A stretch of DNA of 64,000 nt from contig JAUPTC010000016.1 in assembly GCA_030762895.1 (NCBI GenBank), positions 992,001 to 1,056,000 on the forward strand. Reading direction: 5' to 3'. The notes under the pieces are model-generated. The model did no database searches and was not told the origin of the DNA. It saw nothing but the letters and a program-made list of their open reading frames with translations. This document shows positions 58,031-64,000 of this stretch, in pieces (within the stretch, counting starts at the first letter, position 1; the number at the start of each line of letters is the position of its first letter). The translations under genes were made by a program, and so were the position numbers. This stretch comes from Sophora flavescens (taxonomy: Eukaryota > Streptophyta > Magnoliopsida > Fabales > Fabaceae).

Positions 58031-59220
58031 ATGTCTACTGAAGAAACCTCAACTCCTGTGGAAGATGTGCAAGAGCAACTGCAAGTCCCAGCTAATGTGG
58101 AGGTTGAAAGCTCATTTCCAAGTCAAGCTGGCTCACTTCCAAGTCAAGCTGAAAGCTCAATTCCAAGTCAAGCTGGCTCATTTCAAACGAAGAAAACCTC
58201 AGATGTTTGGAATCATTTTACACAGAAAACTATTAATGGAGAATTGAAAGCCGTTTGCAAATATTGTAGCTCAAAACTTTTGGGTGATCCAAAGCAAGGA
58301 ACATCACACTTGAGTAATCATTTCAAAAGTTGCAAACTTTGAACATCACACTTAGCATTGATTGAGTGGCTTGGCTGTCCTGATTTGGTTATTCATCAAA
58401 TGGCTGCAACCATGATTGGTAAATTTGACAAGTATTGGAGTGCGATCAATGGGGTGATGGTTGTAGGCATTGTGTTAGATCCAAGGTACAAAGTTGATTT
58501 GTTGGGTTATTTTTTTCCTCGAATTTATGGAGATAATTCTGATGATGAAATTGATAAGGTAAAATCTATTTGCCAAGATATGGTAAGAGAGTAAGAAATG
58601 AAAGTCAAGGGTAATGAAAGTATTACTTCATCTACGACTCCAAACCAAAATGAAGTAGATGTGGGTGTTGGAAGAAAAGAAGGTTGGAGGTCAGATTTTG
58701 CCAAGCATAAGAGGTCCAAAAAAAATTTCACAACAAGTACTAAGTCAGAACTTGACCATTATTTGGAGGAGCCATCGTTGGCTGATTCAAATGAAGAGTT
58801 TGACATCTTAGGTTGGTGGAAGGCTAATGGGTTAAAATATCCAATATTACAAATGATTGCAAGAGATTTCTTAGCAGTCCTTATCTCAACCGTTGCTTCT
58901 GAGTCTTCATTTAGCACCGGTGGTCGGTTTCTTACTCCTCATCGAAGTAGATTGCTTCCAGATACTTTAGAGGCAATGATGTGTGTCCAAGATTGGCTAT
59001 GGACCGATGTTGAAGGTAATAAAGTTTATAAGTTTTAATTAAAAATATATATATTGATTCATTGTTACAAGTCTTTTAATTAACTTATTTTTCTTTTTCA
59101 GGTTCTTCAAAATCGAAAATTGACAATATTGAATTGAATACAATATTGGATGATATGGATACCGAAATTGTTAGTAAATATTTTTTAAGATTTCATTTCA
59201 AACTTCATAATTATGTTGGT
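58031..59220 (+). pseudogene. hAT transposase gene with central deletion
   Basis: 58031-58342 encodes a BED zinc finger (SDVWNHFTQK, AVCKYCSSKLLGDPK, HLSNHFKSC) after a Ser/Gln-rich repeat with the word FPSQAGS. After a stop, 58358-58594 encodes part of the late catalytic region (VGIVLDPRYKVDLLGYFF), and 58598-59038 the C-terminal dimerisation domain (LGWWKANGLKYPILQMIARD, STVASESSFSTGGR). An intron 59017-59100 (AAG|GTAATA, TTTTCAG) joins to DNIELNTILDDMD. Roughly 300-400 central residues of a normal hAT protein are absent. AACATCACACTT occurs at 58300 and 58342, flanking the break. Confidence 0.82.
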
Positions 59221-59788
59221 TGCTTGAATTTTTATTCAGTTGCTTTTTTCTTCTTCTTTCAGAACTAGTGGAAAATATACATTAGACGGTAAAGGTTTAC
59301 GTCAGTTAACCAAAAACTAGACGTTAAAAAGGGGGTGGTGGCAGTTTTGTAAATATCAGACTTCATTAATTCATTGTTAACGCTGGTTGTTTTAAGGACT
59401 GACGTTAAAAGTGAGGCGGTGGCAGTTTTGTAAATATTAAATCACTATTTGCGTCAGTTGTTTAATGAACTGACGTTAATTAACACTTTTAACGTCAGTT
59501 GTTTATAAAACTGACGTTAGAAGTGTGATTTTTTACTTCAGTTAAATAAATAACTGACGTAAATAATCAACTCATTCCTATCTTTCTTTCGTTGTCATCT
59601 CCCTGTTGTCACTCTTAACGCTGATCATCACTCCATATATAGTGCAGTTTATTTCTAATCTTTTTTAAAAAAAAGTTTATTTTTAATCTTAATTAATTAG
59701 CTTGAATTAGTAAACAAATTCTTGTGCAAATTAAAATAAATAAACACTTAACATAAAACAAGTTATATATGTATAATCAAATCGTATC

Positions 59789-60112
59789 TCATTGAAGCGA
59801 TTCATAAGTTACAATTACATGATTAAAAGATAAAAAATTTCCGCAAGATAGCACTAAAATATAAAAAAGTTTCTGCTTCAACATCATTTTCTTCTCAATC
59901 CTGTCCTCAGAAACTCCGATATTGAATGCATCTCCTCCCTTACTTGAAGTCCTTGATGCTCCATCTGAATCCACAGTCAATTTGGAGCCAAAGCAGAGTG
60001 AAGGGTGCACTCGATCTGTTTCAGCAATATTCTTGGAACAGCCACTTGGTTCCAAAGCAGAGGTTTTGGAGTCAGTAGTGCTGATTCTCCAGAAGGATGA
60101 TGGTGTGTGCAA
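59789..60112 (-). other. Antisense open frame in the CACTA 2 module
   Basis: 107 residues, longest form of the frame also present in CACTA 1 (39496-39684): FGSKLTVDSDGASRTSS, GVSEDRIEKKMMLKQKLF. Shared wording in all copies suggests a once-coding exon. The family is not recognised. Confidence 0.35.
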
Positions 60113-60599
60113 TTCACATAATGCGATTTACACACCCTTATCACCCATGTAATGTGATTTACTCAAACTCAGAAGTTGTTTGACCATTAAGACAGAGACC
60201 TTTAAGTCTAGGTATAGGAAGAAATAGTGATAAAGTTAATCTGCATGGCAGAGCCATATTGTGAAGCAGAAAAATTAAAGGAAGGAAGGAAGCTATTTAT
60301 AGGAGTAGGGGATGAAGTTACTAGGCGTCGTAAGTTGCTAAAAAATTAAATGGATCATTAAGAGCGTTAGGTTCCAAGGCGCATTGGGAGTTAGCAATCA
60401 TATATTATAAACGTGCAGAAAAGAAAACGCCCGAAGGAATAGGAAGAAATAGACCTTTAAGTCTAGCTAGGTATAAACTTAGTGCTCATAAAGAGGATTA
60501 TAGGTTACAATGTGCATGGGTAAGTAGCACAGCAGTAATGGGTAATTTAGTATCAGAGTAGTCAAAGGAATGAATGCTTTAATTTTGCAGAAACTTATA

Positions 60600-61030
60600 C
60601 ACTTTTAACGTCAGTTGTTGAATAAAACTGACGTTAAAAGTGTTTTTAAAATAAAAAATATTTATTTTTAACGTCAGTTGTTTATACAATTGACGTTAAA
60701 AGTGTGATTTTTACTTCAGTTAAATAAATAACTGACGTAAATAATCCTATGTCCCTAGTTGTCACTCTTAACACGGGTCTCAGAGCCATTTTGTGAAGGA
60801 ATAGAAATATAGAGGAAAAGAAGAGGCAGTATTACAGATGATACAGAATAATGGTACTTTATATAGAGAACGATTTTTACACAACACTTTTAACGTCAGT
60901 TGAATTCAACAACTGAGGTTAAAAGTATTTTTTTAAAAAATATTAATATTTAACGTCAGTTGTTTAATACAACTGACGTTAAACAATTACTTTTAACGTC
61001 AGTTGTTTAATAAAACTGACGTTAACTGTT
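60600..61030. repeat. Internal hairpin repeats of CACTA 2
   Basis: Several AACGTCAGTTGTT..CAACTGACGTTAA inverted pairs, as in CACTA 1, around a partial second module with CTATATAAAGTA on the minus strand (complement of 60855-60866). Confidence 0.8.
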
Positions 61031-61563
61031 GTTTTATTTTTTGCTTTTTGACTATAACGTTTACACCCGCGCGCCTTCTGAACTTCGCTCTGTACGTACG
61101 TCTCTTTTCTATTTTCATCACGCTCAACCCTAGATCACTCTCAACCCTCACTCTCGCTCTCACCCAGCACAGAACCCTAATCGCGAGCTCATCTCTACCG
61201 CAACCACCGCGAGGGCTTCTTCGCCACCACCGTGAGGTACGCTATTAACTCTAACTCTGTCTTTCCATTCATTCTTTGCAATAACTTGACATCTTTCTTT
61301 CCCCTTCCCACGCACTAACTCTCCTTGTCCCTCTGCTCTCAGTAACCACATCGAACGTTGGCCACCACTCGAGCGATTCCTCCCAACCACCACACGAGCA
61401 CCTATTTCTGGTGAGTATTTAGGGCACATTTTTGTATTTTTGGTTTTGAGTGTATGTTGAAACTGTAGTCTCAGTAGTTGAAACTTGAAACCGTGAGTTT
61501 GAGTTGTTTGGAATGTACGTCTCTATTTTTGGTTTTGAGTGCATGTTGCTCTGCTGGTTGATC

Positions 61564-61689
61564 TGTCACGACCGTGATGCTCATCACGGCTAGGCCGTGA
61601 TCAGTTTTGCCTGTGATGGTATGCTCTGGTTCAGTTGGCACGTTACGGCCGTGATGGACATCACTGCCAGGCCATGACCAGTGCTTGGC
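61564..61689 (+). repeat. Athila U3-type palindrome array inside CACTA 2
   Basis: Counterpart of 41784-41900, with small differences (CACGACCGTGATGCTCATCA). It lies between the leader exon and the TNP2 exon. Confidence 0.75.
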
Positions 61690-61774
61690 AATCTTCAAAA
61701 ACTATAGTTTTCAATCTCTCGTATTGTCCTTATATTGGATATATGTTTTGTATATCTACAGGACCTATCTAGTT

Positions 61775-64000
61775 ATGGATCGTAGTTGGATGGTTTGTAA
61801 GCGCACTAGTGCTGAGTATTTGAAGGGGGTGGGAGAATTTATAGAATTTGCTCAAAGGAATGTTCCTAATATTAATGGAATGTTCCGTTGTCCTTGTGTC
61901 AAGTGTTTGAATACGAGGAAATGTACGGTGAAGGATATACGTACTCAATTGATTTGTGAAGGGATTTGCTTGAGTTATACAAGATGGATATGGCATGGTG
62001 ATGTGTTGTTGAGTAGTACGGCGAGTGTCTCCCAAAGTGAGGATGTTGACGTAGATATGGAGGATGATCGAGTAGAGGACATGATCCATGATATTGGACA
62101 AGAATCTTTTCATCGAGCTCATGTGTATGATAGGTTGTGCGGTGATGGGGATAAGCCTTTATATCCAGGGTGTACTACTCATATACGGTTGTCGGCGGTG
62201 CTAAAATTGGTTTGTGTGAAGGCGAGAAATGGTTGGACCGATAAAAGCTTCACGGAATTGCTTGAAGTGTTGAAAGACTTGCTTCCGGAGGACAACACAT
62301 TACCTGACCGTAACTATGAGGCCAAGAAGCTATTGTGTCCTATGTATATGGAGTATAAGAAGATACACGCATGCCTCAATGATTGCATATTGTACACCGG
62401 TGTTCATGAAGACAAACACGATTGCCCCAAATGTGGGTTATCACGATACAAAGTGAATGGTGGTGATGATGATGATGATCTTGATGATGTGAGAAAAAAG
62501 GGTCCTCCTGCGAAGGTGTTGTGGTATCTTCCAATAATTCCAAGGTTCAAGCGATTGTTTGCCAATGCGAAAGATGCGAAGAATCTTAGATGGCATAATG
62601 ATGAGAGGAAACATGATGGAAAGGTTCGTCATCCTACTGATTCTATTCAATGGAAGAATATCGATACTATATTTCCGGATTTCGCCGATGAGCCAAGAAA
62701 CCTAAGGCTTGGACTTGCTACGGATGGAATGAATCCTTATGGTAACATGAGTAGTATTCATAGTTCATGGCCTGTTCTGTTGGTAATTTACAACATGCCC
62801 CCTTGGTTGTGCATGAAGCGCAAATACATGATGTTGTCTATGATGATTTCGGGCCCAAAGCAACCGGGAAATGACTTAGATGTTTATCTAGGTCCCTTGA
62901 TTGAAGACTTGAAAACGCTGTGGGTGGAAGGTGTTGATGTAGTTGATGGGTATTCTCATGAGACTTTCAAGCTTCGTGCCATATTATTTTGCACCATCAA
63001 CGACTTTCCAGCATACGGTAACTTGTCCGGGTACAGTGTCAAGGGGCATAAAGCATGCCCTATATGTGAAGAAGGCACATGCTACACTTAGTTGCATCAT
63101 GGAAAGAAGACGGTTTACCTTGGGCATCGGAGATTTCTTAGACGTGATCACCCATATCGTAAGATGAAAAAAGCTTTTAATGGATGCCAAGAGACAGAAG
63201 AAGCGTCGTCGGCCTTAATTGGAGAGCAGGTTTATCAGAGGGTAAAGGACATCGATGTTATATTCGGCAAGTCCAAAAAGAAAGGTAAAGCTGCTGAGAA
63301 AAACATATGGAAGAAGAGGTCGATATTCTTTGATCTTCCATAATCGGCGCAAGCTTGATGTCGATAATCTTGCATTGATGTGATGCATGTGGAGAAAAAT
63401 GTGTGTGATAGTGTGATTGGGACGCTTCTCAACATTCAGGGCAAGACAAAGGATGGTGTGAATGCTCGTCTTGACCTCGTTGCTATGGGTATACGAGAGC
63501 AGTTAGCTCCAGTTGTTGAGGATGGTAAGCGGACTTATTTGCCGCCAGCATGTCATACTTTGTCAAAAAAAGAGAAACAAAGTTTCTGCGGGTGTCTTCA
63601 GGGCATCAAAGTTCCACATGGTTACTCTTCAAATATGAAGAGGCTTGTCTCTAGTGATCTTAAATTGGTTGGCTTGAAGTCTCATGATTATCACATCTTG
63701 ATGCAACAACTTCTGCCCGTTGCTATTCGTGGTATTGCTAAACAAAAAATGTGAGACATGTCATTACTCGGTTGTGCTCATTCTTCAATTCTATATGTAG
63801 CAAAGTCGTTGACCCCCGTATGTTGGATGACTTGGAAGTTGAGGCTGCTACAATCTTGTGCCAATTGGAGATGTATTTTCCTCCTTCCTTTTTCGACATA
63901 ATGGTTCACTTAATTGTTCATTTGGTGAGGGAGATTAGATTATGTGGGCCGGTTTTTCTAAGATGGATGTACCCAGTTGAGCGCTACATGAAGATCTTGA
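61775..64000 (+). pseudogene. TNP2-like CACTA transposase, nearly full but interrupted, partial
   Basis: The ATG at 61775 follows an acceptor-like TATCTACAG. The N-terminal domain has CPCVKC; a cysteine pair CPKCGLSRYK follows, then the TNP2 core (GLATDGMNPYGNMSSIHSSW, MPPWLCMKRKYMML, FPAYGNLSGYSVKG). The first frame ends at TAG 63089-63091 where related proteins have Gln (CAG). It continues with LHHGKKTVYLGHRRFL, two frame changes near 63340-63375, HVEKNVCDSVIGTLLNIQGK, and another near 63750, after which it is open to the window end (VDPRMLDDLEVEAATILCQL, FLRWMYPVERYMKIL). It would cut and paste CACTA elements if repaired; as it stands it is inactive. Confidence 0.88.

Larger units (their letters stand above)
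59263..64000 (+). mobile_element. CACTA (En/Spm) transposon 2, continues beyond window
   Basis: Starts AACTAGTGGAAAATATAC, one base different from CACTAGTGG, and follows the plan of CACTA 1: hairpin repeats, one antisense module, leader exon, palindrome array, TNP2. The right end is outside the window. It is inserted directly after an intron-acceptor-like CTTCTTTCAG in the hAT gene. Confidence 0.85.

Overview
This is a repeat-dominated stretch of nuclear DNA from a flowering plant, most likely a dicot and plausibly a legume; I infer this from the repeat families and cannot fix the species. It is AT-rich, has GT-AG introns, and carries LTR retrotransposons of the Athila, Tekay/del-like and copia types, a Cassandra TRIM with a 5S rRNA-derived promoter, three CACTA elements, a hAT remnant and several MITEs. 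There is one 500-N assembly gap. I see no complete housekeeping gene. The only host gene that looks intact is a two-exon gene for a 59-residue secreted peptide (12060-12848).

Layout. 1-5821: Athila-type element with gag and protease, RT/RNase H/integrase replaced by about 320 bp of unrelated sequence. 5822-15695: accessory DNA with a 1.4-kb long inverted repeat, a Cassandra TRIM, an F-box/LRR exon relic, the peptide gene with a MITE in its intron, a CHY-zinc-finger exon relic and an SR-splicing-factor relic whose blocks are in reversed order. 15696-21845: copia-type element bounded by CTTTT repeats; it contains a second LTR fragment, a possible captured coding piece and a nested CACTA bounded by AAT. 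21846-25359: mostly non-coding, with a decayed duplicate of the peptide gene. 25860-38446: a Tekay-like LTR split by a complete Athila element (28010-36976, minus strand, TSD TCGGC).

38449-39004: RNase H-like relic. 39054-45800: CACTA element with a broken TNP2 transposase fused to a TNPA-like domain and followed by an Ulp1-like protease gene. 46547-55335: two 4.2-4.3-kb related LTRs head to head; the second is probably a solo LTR nested in the first element, whose gag and 5' LTR remnants lie at 56298-57506. 58031-59220: deleted hAT transposase gene. 59263-64000: second CACTA with a longer TNP2 gene that leaves the window.

The best leads are the peptide gene and its broken duplicate, the two Athila elements with complementary losses, the U3 repeat arrays of paired short palindromes (one version also present in an intron of both CACTA elements), the order-reversed SR pseudogene, and the Ulp1-like protease with its catalytic aspartate position changed to arginine. 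No CRISPR array, operon or tRNA gene was seen. Coordinates of degenerate repeats are approximate; TSD-supported ends are exact to the base as read.
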